From positions 18,799 through 82,798 of the forward strand of contig CAMVDU010000007.1 in assembly GCA_947166345.1 (NCBI GenBank): a stretch of DNA of 64,000 bases, read 5' to 3'. The notes beneath the pieces were generated by a model that did not search any database, was not told the DNA's origin, and was given only the letters and a program-made list of their open reading frames with translations. Shown piece by piece: positions 28,123-36,615 of this stretch. The position numbers and the translations under genes were made by a program. The stretch is from an uncultured Prevotellaceae bacterium (GTDB lineage Bacteria > Bacteroidota > Bacteroidia > Bacteroidales > Bacteroidaceae). Position 1 is the stretch's first letter. The number at the start of each line of letters is the position of its first letter.

Positions 28123-29382
28123 ATGAAGAATATTTTCAGAACGCTCTGCGTGCTCTGCGGTGCCTCTTTCGCTTTGACTTCATGTCTGAGCGACGATGAC
28201 GTTAATACCACAACCTATGGTGATGTTGCTATCACCCAGTTCACCGTGGGCACTCTCAACCGATATACCCAATCTGTGTCCAGCTCTACTGGCAACGATA
28301 CTATTATCAAGACAACGGTAACTGGAACAAACTATCCCATGACTATCGATCAGGTGGGTTGCGCCATCTACAACCGTAAGTCGTTGCCGGCAGGGACCGA
28401 TATCGCACACGTTGTCTGTTCAACTGTTTCAACGAAGAACAGCGGTGCGGTAGCCATCAAGTTGCTGACTAGCGATTCCCTGACGTGGCTCTCAACCAAG
28501 GACTCCATCGATTTCTCACAGCCCCGCATCTTCCGTGTGTTCTCTTCTGACGGAAAGGAACAGCGCGACTATACCGTGACGCTTAACGTGAGTGAGACCG
28601 AGGGTACCACCTTCGGTTGGACCATGAAACGAAACGACATTGCCTCGGAGCAGTTTGCCAACAAGCATCTGATTGCTTGGGGCGACAGCGTTGCGCTGGT
28701 GGATCGTGGCATCATTGCTGCTAACGACTGTGCCTATCGCCTGAATGGAGAGGGGTTGGTTGAAACATCGTCCGACCTCCAAGACTGGACATTGGCTAAT
28801 GGTGTTACCTATACGAACGGTCATCTGAAGCAGCTCATTGCCGTTGGTACCCGTCAGCTCTTTGCTTTGGGAGAGGATGGTCGCATGAAGCTGTGTGATA
28901 ACCTGATTGGTAATGAGTGGGAAGACGAGGCGCTTGACGACGATGCCTCTTTGTTGCCGCTCGAGAATATTGCTGCTGTGGTATGGCCGTTTGCACCAGC
29001 TGACTATAGCGACTATGTGCTGATGGCTGGTAACAGTCAGCAGGATGAGACCTCAACGGTTGTCTGGCGCAAGATCAGTCAGTATGATGGTCCTACCAAG
29101 GGAGGTCAATGGGCCTATATGCTGGTAGATGATGACAACAGCTACGCTTTGCCCCGTCAAGACGGTCTGTCGCTGGCCTACTACGATGAGCTGGTGTTGG
29201 CTGTTGGTGCCAATAAGGAGATGTTACAGTCTGTTGACCAGGGTATCACCTGGCAGACAGCATCCGACTATGCTCTGCCCGCATCATTGGCAGGCAGTCT
29301 GTTCTCTATGGCTGTCGATGCTCAGGGTCGTCTGTGGCTGGTTTCCGATAGTGGCGATCTGTGGCTTGGAAGTAAGAAATAA
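28123..29382 (+). CDS. DUF6242-like lipoprotein
   Basis: A 419-residue lipoprotein: lipobox LTSC (Cys about 20) followed by LSDDDVNTTTYGDVAIT. The N-terminal half resembles the DUF6242 family (ITQFTVGTLNRYT, RIFRVFSSDGKEQRDYTV). The second half has repeating blades such as LFALGEDGRMKLCDN and LVLAVGANKEMLQSVDQG, ending LWLVSDSGDLWLGSK, consistent with a beta-propeller. The ATG at 28123 is used because the promoter overlaps the upstream part of the longer frame. It heads the envelope operon; its role is unknown. Confidence 0.78.
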   Translation: MKNIFRTLCVLCGASFALTSCLSDDDVNTTTYGDVAITQFTVGTLNRYTQSVSSSTGNDTIIKTTVTGTNYPMTIDQVGCAIYNRKSLPAGTDIAHVVCSTVSTKNSGAVAIKLLTSDSLTWLSTKDSIDFSQPRIFRVFSSDGKEQRDYTVTLNVSETEGTTFGWTMKRNDIASEQFANKHLIAWGDSVALVDRGIIAANDCAYRLNGEGLVETSSDLQDWTLANGVTYTNGHLKQLIAVGTRQLFALGEDGRMKLCDNLIGNEWEDEALDDDASLLPLENIAAVVWPFAPADYSDYVLMAGNSQQDETSTVVWRKISQYDGPTKGGQWAYMLVDDDNSYALPRQDGLSLAYYDELVLAVGANKEMLQSVDQGITWQTASDYALPASLAGSLFSMAVDAQGRLWLVSDSGDLWLGSKK

Positions 29383-29388
29383 CAGCGA

Positions 29389-30075
29389 ATGGTAAAGAAG
29401 TCTGTCATAATGCTCATTGGGCTGTTGTGTACTGCGATGGCTGTGCAGGCTCAGGACGAACCCGAATACCGTTTGGAGGTAGGCGGCGGCCTGGGACTGG
29501 TGGCCTATCAGGGCGATTTCAACAGCAGTCTGCTGAAAGGCATGCAGCCTATGGCAGCGCTGACGGCGAAGTATCGCATGAACCCCCGCATGGGGTGGGC
29601 AGCCAATCTGGGCTTTGGCAAACTGAAGGGTTCGTCGGACAACGTTGATACTTGGTATCCCGAGTTACACGACAACCCCATTACGTTCTCATCGACGATG
29701 GTCTATCTCGACCTGCGTTATGAGTACAACTTTTTTGCCTTTGGCACAGGAAGGGAATATCTTGGGGCGCGTCCGCTGACGCCGTTCTTTGCCATTGGTG
29801 CTGGTGTTGTCGTAGCCCATCCCGACAAGACAGAGGCAGGCTTGCAGATGCCCATCGGCTTTGGTATTAAATATAAGGTCCGTCCCCGTTTGAACCTGAC
29901 TGCTGAATGGATGATGCATTTCACCACCAGCGACCGTCTGGACGGTGTCAAGGACCCCTACGGCATAGAGAGTTCGGGTTTGTTTAAGAATACCGACTGC
30001 TATAGTACCCTGCAGGTCACGCTGACCTACGATTTATGGGCAAAATGTAAAACGTGCAATAATGACAGAGACTGA
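29389..30075 (+). CDS. DUF6089 family outer-membrane beta-barrel protein
   Basis: A 228-residue exported protein with signal peptide ([16 protein letters not shown]). Alternating strands form a small barrel: [50 protein letters not shown]. The family is typically found just before uppS and bamA in Bacteroidetes, as here. Its 3' end overlaps uppS by 14 nt. The function is unknown; the context suggests a part in envelope assembly. Confidence 0.8.
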   Translation: MVKKSVIMLIGLLCTAMAVQAQDEPEYRLEVGGGLGLVAYQGDFNSSLLKGMQPMAALTAKYRMNPRMGWAANLGFGKLKGSSDNVDTWYPELHDNPITFSSTMVYLDLRYEYNFFAFGTGREYLGARPLTPFFAIGAGVVVAHPDKTEAGLQMPIGFGIKYKVRPRLNLTAEWMMHFTTSDRLDGVKDPYGIESSGLFKNTDCYSTLQVTLTYDLWAKCKTCNNDRD

Positions 30076-30820
30076 TATCAAATTGGATATGACACGCATC
30101 CCCGAACACATTGCCATTATCATGGATGGCAACGGGCGATGGGCCACGGAGCGCGGCAAGGAACGCAGCTTCGGACATCAGGCTGGTGTGGAGGCTGTGC
30201 GTCGCATCACCTCCGAGTGTACCCGTCTGGGTGTGAAATATCTGACGCTATATACATTCTCCACTGAGAACTGGAACCGTCCTGCCGATGAGGTGTCGGC
30301 CCTGATGGGACTGGTGCTGACCTCGCTTGAGGACGAGATATTCATGAAGAATAATGTGCGCTTCCGCGTCATCGGCGATTTGCGTCGTCTGCCTGACAAT
30401 GTGCGTTTGAAACTGCGCGAGACCGAAGAGCATACAAAAGATAATACGGCTATGACGATGGTAGTGGCGCTGAGCTACTCCAGCCGTTGGGAAATCGTCA
30501 ACGCCATGCAGGAGATTATGCAGTATCGTGATATCGGCAAGCAGGCATATATGGACTGGTCGTACATAGACGAGCATATGATTAAGAAGCACCTGCAGAC
30601 CAACTTCATGCCCGATCCTGACCTGCTCATCCGTACAGGTGGCGAGTTGCGCATCTCTAATTTCCTGTTGTGGCAGATTGCTTATGCTGAGCTCTATTTC
30701 TGCGATACCTATTGGCCCGACTTCGATGAGGCCTGTTTGCATAAGGCCATCGCAGACTATCAGGGTCGTCAGCGTCGCTTCGGAAAGACCGAGGCACAGG
30801 TGGAGGCTGGTGAAAAGTAA
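30062..30820 (+). CDS. uppS: isoprenyl transferase (undecaprenyl diphosphate synthase)
   Basis: A 252-residue cis-prenyltransferase that makes the C55 lipid carrier precursor for peptidoglycan and O-antigen. It shows [17 protein letters not shown] with the catalytic Asp, the [14 protein letters not shown] and [13 protein letters not shown] blocks, and [19 protein letters not shown] near the C-terminus. It overlaps the DUF6089 gene by 14 nt and precedes bamA. The octamer tract begins right at its stop codon. Confidence 0.95.
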   Translation: MTETDIKLDMTRIPEHIAIIMDGNGRWATERGKERSFGHQAGVEAVRRITSECTRLGVKYLTLYTFSTENWNRPADEVSALMGLVLTSLEDEIFMKNNVRFRVIGDLRRLPDNVRLKLRETEEHTKDNTAMTMVVALSYSSRWEIVNAMQEIMQYRDIGKQAYMDWSYIDEHMIKKHLQTNFMPDPDLLIRTGGELRISNFLLWQIAYAELYFCDTYWPDFDEACLHKAIADYQGRQRRFGKTEAQVEAGEK

Positions 30821-30940
30821 AAAAAGTAAAAAGGTAAAAAAGTAAAAAGCAAAAGTGAATATTGAAGCGATTACAAAATGGTTAAAGGTAATGGTAAAAG
30901 GTGTTATGCCTTTTTACCTTTTCACCTTTTTACCTTTAAG
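30815..30940 (+). repeat. inverted octamer tract spanning the bamA start
   Basis: A run of GTAAAAAG-type words follows the uppS stop (30815-30850). Its reverse complement, CCTTTTTA/CCTTTTCA/CCTTTTTA/CCTTTAAG, occupies 30909-30940 inside the bamA signal-peptide codons. In addition GGTAAAAGG (30893-30901) pairs with CCTTTTTACC (30909-30918) around a 7-nt loop, placing the ATG at 30891 at the base of a hairpin. Confidence 0.85.
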
Positions 30941-33596
30941 CGTCAACGCGCAGAACAAGATTGAAAACCCCGAGATCAGCTATGCCGGCACCCCTCGCCA
31001 GTGTGAGATTGCAGGTCTGGCCGTCGAAGGTGTCGAAGGTTATGAGGACTATGTGTTGACCAACCTCTCCGGACTGTCTGTGGGACAGATGATTGACGTC
31101 CCAGGTAGCGAGATTACCGAGGCCGTGAAGCGCTATTGGAAGCATGGTCTGTTCTCGAAAGTCAGCATAACAGCCGACTCCATCGTCGATTCCAAGGTCT
31201 ATCTCTGCATCCACCTGGCCCTGCGTCCGCGTATCAGCGAGATCAACTACTATGGCATCAAGAAGGGCGAGCGCGAGGACATGGAGTCTAAGCTGGGTAT
31301 GGCCAAGGGTATGTCGCTGACAAAGAATGTTATTGACCGTGCTGAGATTCTGGCTCGTAAGTACTTTGAGGACAAGGGCTTCAAGAATGTGGAGATCGAT
31401 ATCCGTCAGCGTGATGACGTGACAGGCAAGAACAAGATGATTCTCGATGTCTATATCGACAAGAAAGAGAAGATGAAGGTTCGCAACATCGTCTTCGAAG
31501 GCAACGAGAAGCTGTCGGACGGCAAGATCAAGGGTGGCCTCTTCACCAAGGGCGCCTTTGGCAAGATTCATGAGGCAGGCAAGTTCTCCAATTTCTTCAA
31601 GGCCAAGAAGTACACCCCCGAACGTTTCGAAGAGGCCAAGCAGAAGCTGCTGGAGAAATACAACGAGCTGGGTTTCCGCGATGCTACCATCGTCGAGGAC
31701 TCTATCTGGAACGAGGACGACAAGCACGTGAACATCTTTGTGAAGGTTGACGAGGGCGACAAATACTATGTCCGCAACATCACCTGGGTGGGAAACACCG
31801 TCTATCCCACCAATAGAATAGGTAACATTGCTGGTCTGAACGATGTCCTCGGCATGCAGAAAGGCGATGTGTACAACCAGAAGCTGATAGAAAAGCGCCT
31901 GAAGGAAGATGATGATGCTGTGGGCAACTACTATTATAATAATGGTTATGTGTTCTCGCAAATCGAGCCGACTGAGGTTAACATCGTGGGTGACAGCATC
32001 GATCTGGAGGTGCGCATACAGGAAGGTCCTCAGGCCCACCTGAATAAGGTGAACATCTATGGCAACGACCGTCTGTACGAGGAAGTGGTACGTCGTGAGT
32101 TGCGTACCAAGCCTGGTGACCTCTTCTCCAAGGAGGCGCTGATGCGTTCTTATCGTGAGATAGCCCAGATGGGTTATTTCGATGCTGAGGCCATCAGTCC
32201 CGATGTGAAACCCAACTACGAGGACGGTACCGTGAATATCGACTGGAACCTGCAACAGAAGTCCAACGACCAGCTGGAGCTGTCGCTGGGTTGGGGACAG
32301 ACAGGTATCATTGGTCGTGTGGGTATCAAGTTCAACAACTTCTCGCTGCGCAACCTCCTGGGCAAGAACAAGTTGCATCGCGGTCTGTTGCCTGCGGGCG
32401 ATGGCGAACAGGTGGGCTTCAACTTTCAGACCAACGGACGCTACTACTCGTCGTTCTCCACCAACTACTCCACAGGATGGTTTGGCGGCAAGCGTCCTAA
32501 CGCCTTCAATATCGCTGCCTACTATTCCAAGCAGAGCGACGTGTCGAGCAGCTATTACAACTCGGCCTACATGAACAATTACTACAACATGATCTATTCA
32601 GGCTATGGCTCCTATAATCCCTATTATTATAATTATGAGAGCTACCTTGACGACGACAAGTACGTGAAGCTGTTTGGTCTGTCAGTAGGGTGGGGTAAGC
32701 GTCTGCGCTGGCCCGATGACTATTTCCAGCTGTCGGCAACGCTCAGCTATCAGCGTTATATGCTGAAGGACTGGCAGTACTTCCTCATCTCTAACGGTAA
32801 CTGCAATAACATCAATCTGGGCCTGACGCTGTCGCGTAACTCTACTGATAACCCCCTGTTCCCACGTCACGGTTCGGAGTTCTCGCTGAGTGTGACGCTG
32901 ACGCCACCCTGGTCGCTCTTCGATGGCAAGGACTATAAGAACCTGGCTACTCGTGCACTCTATGAGTCCAACCAGATTGACCGTTGGAACGATGAGCAGG
33001 CGCAGAAGTACAAATGGGTGGAATACCACAAGTGGAAGTTTAAGAGTCGTACCTTCACTGCTCTCACCAGCGGACAGAAATGTTTGGTGCTGATGACGCG
33101 TGTGGAGTTCGGACTGCTGGGCTCCTACAACAAATACAAGAAGTCGCCCTTCGAGACGTTCTATGTGGGTGGTGACGGCATGAGCGGCATGTCCACCTCT
33201 ATGGCAGAGGAGACCATTGGTCTGCGTGGTTATGAGAACGGTTCGCTCTCTTATTCGGCCCACGTCACAGACAATGTGTGGACAGGTTCGCGCTACAGCG
33301 CCTACGATGCCTATGCCTACGACCGCTTCACTCTCGAGTTGCGCTATCCTCTCATGTTGGGCAATACGACCATCTATGGTCTGGCCTTCCTCGAAGGAGG
33401 TAACGCCTGGGCCGATGTCAAGAAGTTCAACCCCTTCGACATGAAGCGCTCTGCTGGTCTTGGTGTGCGTGTCTTCCTGCCGATGGTTGGTCTGATGGGT
33501 ATCGACTGGGCCTACGGTTTCGACAAGGTGTATAACGGTAGCGGCTGGAAGAAAGGTGGCGGCCAGTTCCACTTCGTCTTAGGACAGGAGTTCTAA
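30891..33596 (+). CDS. bamA: outer-membrane protein assembly factor BamA
   Basis: About 901 residues: signal peptide, five POTRA domains (about 30-450; for example YVLTNLSGLSVGQMI, VRNIVFEGNEKLSDGKI, YVRNITWVGNTVYPT, LNKVNIYGNDRLYEEVV), then the Omp85 barrel ending GGGQFHFVLGQEF with terminal Phe. It inserts beta-barrel proteins into the outer membrane. The start is uncertain: ATG at 30891 gives a compact signal peptide (VKGVMPFYLFTFLPLSVNA, cut before QNK); GTG at 30855 would add 12 residues. The hydrophobic core of the signal peptide is encoded by the repeated octamers. Three skp-like genes follow. Confidence 0.95.
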   Translation: MVKGVMPFYLFTFLPLSVNAQNKIENPEISYAGTPRQCEIAGLAVEGVEGYEDYVLTNLSGLSVGQMIDVPGSEITEAVKRYWKHGLFSKVSITADSIVDSKVYLCIHLALRPRISEINYYGIKKGEREDMESKLGMAKGMSLTKNVIDRAEILARKYFEDKGFKNVEIDIRQRDDVTGKNKMILDVYIDKKEKMKVRNIVFEGNEKLSDGKIKGGLFTKGAFGKIHEAGKFSNFFKAKKYTPERFEEAKQKLLEKYNELGFRDATIVEDSIWNEDDKHVNIFVKVDEGDKYYVRNITWVGNTVYPTNRIGNIAGLNDVLGMQKGDVYNQKLIEKRLKEDDDAVGNYYYNNGYVFSQIEPTEVNIVGDSIDLEVRIQEGPQAHLNKVNIYGNDRLYEEVVRRELRTKPGDLFSKEALMRSYREIAQMGYFDAEAISPDVKPNYEDGTVNIDWNLQQKSNDQLELSLGWGQTGIIGRVGIKFNNFSLRNLLGKNKLHRGLLPAGDGEQVGFNFQTNGRYYSSFSTNYSTGWFGGKRPNAFNIAAYYSKQSDVSSSYYNSAYMNNYYNMIYSGYGSYNPYYYNYESYLDDDKYVKLFGLSVGWGKRLRWPDDYFQLSATLSYQRYMLKDWQYFLISNGNCNNINLGLTLSRNSTDNPLFPRHGSEFSLSVTLTPPWSLFDGKDYKNLATRALYESNQIDRWNDEQAQKYKWVEYHKWKFKSRTFTALTSGQKCLVLMTRVEFGLLGSYNKYKKSPFETFYVGGDGMSGMSTSMAEETIGLRGYENGSLSYSAHVTDNVWTGSRYSAYDAYAYDRFTLELRYPLMLGNTTIYGLAFLEGGNAWADVKKFNPFDMKRSAGLGVRVFLPMVGLMGIDWAYGFDKVYNGSGWKKGGGQFHFVLGQEF

Positions 33597-33639
33597 ACAA
33601 AACTTTTAAACCATAAGAGAGTTTTTGCGTCAAAGAATC

Positions 33640-33671
33640 GTAATAACGAAATGTTGTAATAACGTAATAAC
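33640..33671 (+). repeat. octamer tract before the first skp gene
   Basis: Four 8-bp words, GTAATAAC, GAAATGTT, GTAATAAC, GTAATAAC, lie in the 91-nt spacer between bamA and the first OmpH/Skp gene. No -7 box is visible in the spacer, so the genes are probably co-transcribed. Confidence 0.7.
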
Positions 33672-33687
33672 GAAAAAATAGAGAACT

Positions 33688-34200
33688 ATGAAGAGAATAT
33701 TATTAATGCTGGTTATGTGTGCAGCGACTATGTCGATGCATGCGCAGAAGTTTGCCTTGATAGATATGGACTATATCTTCAAGAACATCCCTGCCTATGA
33801 GCGCGCCAACGAACAATTGACGCAGGTGTCAAAGAAGTGGCAGGCTGAGGTCGATGCGCTGACTACTGAGGCCCAGACCATGTATAAGAACTACCAGAAC
33901 GAGGTGGTGTTCCTCTCCAAGGAGCAGAAGCAGGCCAAGCAGGATGCTATCATGCAGAAGGAGAAGGAGGCCAGCGACCTGAAGCGCAAGTATTTTGGTC
34001 CTGAAGGTGAGCTCTTCAAGAAGCGTACTGCCCTGATGACGCCCATTCAGGACGAGATATACAATGCCGTGAAGGATATCGCCGAACTGCGTGGCTACCA
34101 GCTGGTGCTCGATCGTGCCAGCGACACAGGCATCATCTTTGGCTCGCCCAAAGCCGATATCAGCGACGAGGTGCTGAAGAAGCTGGGGTATTCTTACTAA
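33688..34200 (+). CDS. OmpH/Skp family periplasmic chaperone (copy 1)
   Basis: A 170-residue exported protein with signal peptide (ILLMLVMCAATMSMHAQ) and the OmpH fold: KFALIDMDYIFKNIPAYERA, a long coiled-coil arm rich in Glu, Lys and Gln (about 35-115), and the returning strand YQLVLDRASDTGIIFGSP. Skp holds unfolded outer-membrane proteins on their way to BamA, which fits its position directly after bamA. It is the first of three homologous neighbours. Confidence 0.9.
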   Translation: MKRILLMLVMCAATMSMHAQKFALIDMDYIFKNIPAYERANEQLTQVSKKWQAEVDALTTEAQTMYKNYQNEVVFLSKEQKQAKQDAIMQKEKEASDLKRKYFGPEGELFKKRTALMTPIQDEIYNAVKDIAELRGYQLVLDRASDTGIIFGSPKADISDEVLKKLGYSY

Positions 34201-34253
34201 CTCATAGGTCCTATGAGTCCCATAGGTCCTATAGGACTTATAGGCCCCATAAG
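34200..34253 (+). repeat. nonamer tract between skp copies 1 and 2
   Basis: Six 9-bp words (ACTCATAGG, TCCTATGAG, TCCCATAGG, TCCTATAGG, ACTTATAGG, CCCCATAAG) start at the last base of the upstream stop codon. They belong to the same type as the in-frame tract in the helicase. Confidence 0.85.
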
Positions 34254-34290
34254 AAAAGATATCAATCACCAAAAAAATAAAACAACAACA

Positions 34291-34791
34291 ATGAAAAAAA
34301 TGATTCTCTGCGCAATTTGCGCAATCTGCGGTCTTACTACCGCTTCGGCCCAGAAGTTTGGCCACGTCAACACCCAGGACATCGTTCAGATGATGCCTGA
34401 ATTCAAAGCTGCTCAGGCCGATCTCGAGAAGCTCGCCCAACAGTATGAGGCCGACCTGAAGTCTATGCAGGATGAGCTGCAGAAGAAGGCTGACGCTTTC
34501 GACAAAGAGGGTGCTACACTCCCTGAAAATATTAAACAGCGCCGCGAGAAGGAGCTCAACGATCTCTATCAGCGCATCCAGGAGACCTACCAGACCAACC
34601 AGCAGGCTCTTCAGCAGGCTCAGCAGGAGAAGCTGCAGGCCATCCACACCAAGCTGCTCGATGCTGTGAAGGCCGTAGGTCAGGAGGGTGGCTTTGTCTA
34701 TATCATGGAGACAGGCGCAGGCATCCCCTATATCAGCACCACGCTCTCTACTGATGTGACTGCTCAGGTAAAGGCTAAGCTGGGATTGTAA
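34291..34791 (+). CDS. OmpH/Skp family periplasmic chaperone (copy 2)
   Basis: A 166-residue exported protein: signal peptide (ILCAICAICGLTTASAQ), then KFGHVNTQDIVQMMPEFKAA, a coiled-coil arm with many Gln and Glu (about 40-125), and the closing VIYME-type strand (GGFVYIMETGAGIPYIS). The ATG at 34291 is chosen because the signal peptide starts there; the longer frame upstream merely translates the nonamer tract. It is a divergent paralog of copies 1 and 3. Confidence 0.9.
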   Translation: MKKMILCAICAICGLTTASAQKFGHVNTQDIVQMMPEFKAAQADLEKLAQQYEADLKSMQDELQKKADAFDKEGATLPENIKQRREKELNDLYQRIQETYQTNQQALQQAQQEKLQAIHTKLLDAVKAVGQEGGFVYIMETGAGIPYISTTLSTDVTAQVKAKLGL

Positions 34792-34825
34792 ATCTCACAT
34801 CTAAAATCTCAAACCTCAAATCATT
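34791..34825 (+). repeat. heptamer tract between skp copies 2 and 3
   Basis: AATCTCA/CATCTAA/AATCTCA/AACCTCA/AATCATT words fill the spacer from the stop codon of copy 2 to just before the start of copy 3. The word resembles the tracts at 11970 and 24991. Confidence 0.7.
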
Positions 34826-34828
34826 TTC

Positions 34829-35389
34829 ATGATTCGACGCTTTCTATTGTCTGCCGTGCTGACCCTCGTCACGCTGGCAGCAACAGCACAAGTTAACGAT
34901 AAGTCCGAAGCGCAACCCCAACTGTTGCGCTTCGGCTATCTGAACTTCGACTCTGCGCTGGTCTGTGTGCCTGGCTACCATCAGGCTCAGCTTGAGCTGC
35001 AGGCTCTCCGCGAAGCCTATGAGCAGGAGATGAAGCGCGTGGAGGACGACTTCAACACCAAGTACGAGGCTTTCCTCGAAGGTCAGGCTGAGTTCCCTCG
35101 CACCATTCTGCTGAAACGTCAGCAGGAGCTGCAGGACATGCTTCAGCAGAACATCGCCTTCAAGAACAAGTGCCAGCAGGAACTGGCACAGAAGGAGGCC
35201 GAGACACAGAACCACTATCGTGACATCGTCAGGCAGGTGGTGTCCGCTCAGGCTAAGTCCCTTCATTTAGCTTTCGTCTTGAACACAGCTTGCGACGCCT
35301 GTCCCTATCTTGATGCCGAGCAGGGCATAGACCTGCAGGATGCAGTGGAGGAAGCGTTGTTTAAGGGAGTTCAGGAGTTGCAGGAGTAA
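34829..35389 (+). CDS. OmpH/Skp family periplasmic chaperone (copy 3)
   Basis: A 186-residue exported protein with signal peptide (FLLSAVLTLVTLAATAQ), LLRFGYLNFDSALVCVPGYH, a coiled-coil arm (about 55-140; REAYEQEMKRVEDDFNTKYE) and a C-terminal return strand (LHLAFVLNTACDACPYLD). It differs from copies 1 and 2 by a pair of cysteines in ACDACPYL that could form a disulfide or bind a metal. It lies 6 nt before murI. Confidence 0.85.
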   Translation: MIRRFLLSAVLTLVTLAATAQVNDKSEAQPQLLRFGYLNFDSALVCVPGYHQAQLELQALREAYEQEMKRVEDDFNTKYEAFLEGQAEFPRTILLKRQQELQDMLQQNIAFKNKCQQELAQKEAETQNHYRDIVRQVVSAQAKSLHLAFVLNTACDACPYLDAEQGIDLQDAVEEALFKGVQELQE

Positions 35390-35395
35390 TAGACC

Positions 35396-36217
35396 ATGCA
35401 AGGTCCCATCGGCATTTTCGACAGCGGCTATGGCGGACTGACCATCCTGGACGCCATCCGTCGTGAGTTACCCCAGTACGACTATCTGTACCTGGGCGAC
35501 AATGCCCGTGCGCCCTACGGTTCGCGTTCGTTCGATGTGGTCTATGAGTTCACCCGTCAGGCTGTGGAACGCCTGTTCCAGATGGGTTGTCCGCTCATCA
35601 TCCTGGGCTGCAATACCGCTTCGGCCAAGGCCTTGCGCACCATTCAGCAGCGCGACCTTCCCCGTCTAGGCTCCGAACGCAGGGTGCTGGGCGTCATCCG
35701 TCCTACGGCAGAGGTCATAGGCACGCTCACCACCAGCCGGCATGTGGGCCTCTTTGCTACGGAGGGCACCATCAAGAGCGAGAGCTACACGCTGGAAATC
35801 CAGAAGCTCTATCCTGACATCCAGGTGACGGGCATTGCCTGTCCCTTCTGGGTGCCGCTGGTAGAGAACAACGAGATAGACTCGCCAGGAGCCGACTATT
35901 TCGTGAAGCGACGCTGCGACCAGCTTTTGGCTGCCGATCCCCTCATCGATGCCGTCATCCTGGGCTGCACCCACTATCCGCTGCTCATACCCAAGATCCG
36001 TAAGTTCCTGCCCCCTCAGGTACGTATTGTGTCGCAGGGCGACTATGTGGCCGTCTCCCTTCGCGACTATCTGAAGCGCCACGCCGACCTGGAAGCCTGT
36101 CTCACACGCCACGCTTCCACCCACTATCTCACGTCAGAGAACCCCTCACGTTTCAAGGAGCAGGCCCAGTTGTTCCTGCATGAAGCCATCCCCAGCGTAG
36201 AGTCCATCGTCTTCTGA
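35396..36217 (+). CDS. murI: glutamate racemase
   Basis: A 273-residue cofactor-independent racemase supplying D-glutamate for peptidoglycan. It has GIFDSGYGGLTIL at the N-terminus, the catalytic cysteines in LGCNTASAKAL and LGCTHYPLL, and YLGDNARAPYG. It closes the envelope operon. The length is normal. Confidence 0.95.
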   Translation: MQGPIGIFDSGYGGLTILDAIRRELPQYDYLYLGDNARAPYGSRSFDVVYEFTRQAVERLFQMGCPLIILGCNTASAKALRTIQQRDLPRLGSERRVLGVIRPTAEVIGTLTTSRHVGLFATEGTIKSESYTLEIQKLYPDIQVTGIACPFWVPLVENNEIDSPGADYFVKRRCDQLLAADPLIDAVILGCTHYPLLIPKIRKFLPPQVRIVSQGDYVAVSLRDYLKRHADLEACLTRHASTHYLTSENPSRFKEQAQLFLHEAIPSVESIVF

Positions 36218-36226
36218 CGACCCAAA

Positions 36227-36446
36227 GTGACACACTTTCCTACCGTTTGACTTAAGTCGAAAACCTTTTTGACTTAAGTCGAAAGACCTTTTGACTTAAG
36301 TCAGACGACCTTTTGACTTAAGTCGAACGGTAAGCTTCTGCGTCACCTTGCGTTGACGAGTGTGTCACCTTGCGTTGAAAAGTGCATCACTTTCTATTAC
36401 AATCTGCGTCACTTTGTTAATCAAAGTGTGTCACTTTTTGATGCGG
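36227..36446 (+). repeat. ten-unit array phased at exactly 22 bp
   Basis: This fills most of the 398-nt gap after murI. Four units begin with the palindrome GACTTAAGTC at 36249, 36271, 36293 and 36315. Five further units in the same register carry (A/T)(G/C)TGnnTCAC at 36337, 36359, 36381, 36403 and 36425, with TCAC always at offset 6 to 9. The unit at 36227 contains an inverted copy of the second type (AAAGTGACACACTTT against AAAGTGTGTCACTTT). TACCGTT and AACGGTA bracket the palindrome block. No unique spacers are present. Confidence 0.9.
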
Positions 36447-36525
36447 TTTTTGTTGCGAAAGTGTAAAGAAAACACCTAAAAAGTGACCAAAAGGCAAAAA
36501 TAACTAAAAGAAAACGGCCAAAAAG

Positions 36526-36556
36526 TTTGCTGTATTAAATCTTTTTTGTAACTTTG
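36526..36556 (+). promoter_or_regulatory. promoter of the 1241-residue exported protein
   Basis: TTTG (36526-36529), 19 nt, TAACTTTG (36549-36556): a near-perfect promoter with a leader of about 50 nt. The 22-bp array ends 80 bp upstream of the -33 element. Confidence 0.85.
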
Positions 36557-36615
36557 CGCCCGAAATACCTAACCGAGAATTTATTTTTTTACTAACTTTA
36601 CTAATTTTTAAGCTT

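Noticed and set aside
30936..32378. 480-codon reverse-strand frame over bamA
   Set aside because: Shadow of the high-GC third codon positions of bamA; no family features and no start context.
36227..36446. CRISPR array
   Set aside because: Units are contiguous at 22 bp with no unique spacers between repeats, two unit types alternate, and no cas gene is in the window.
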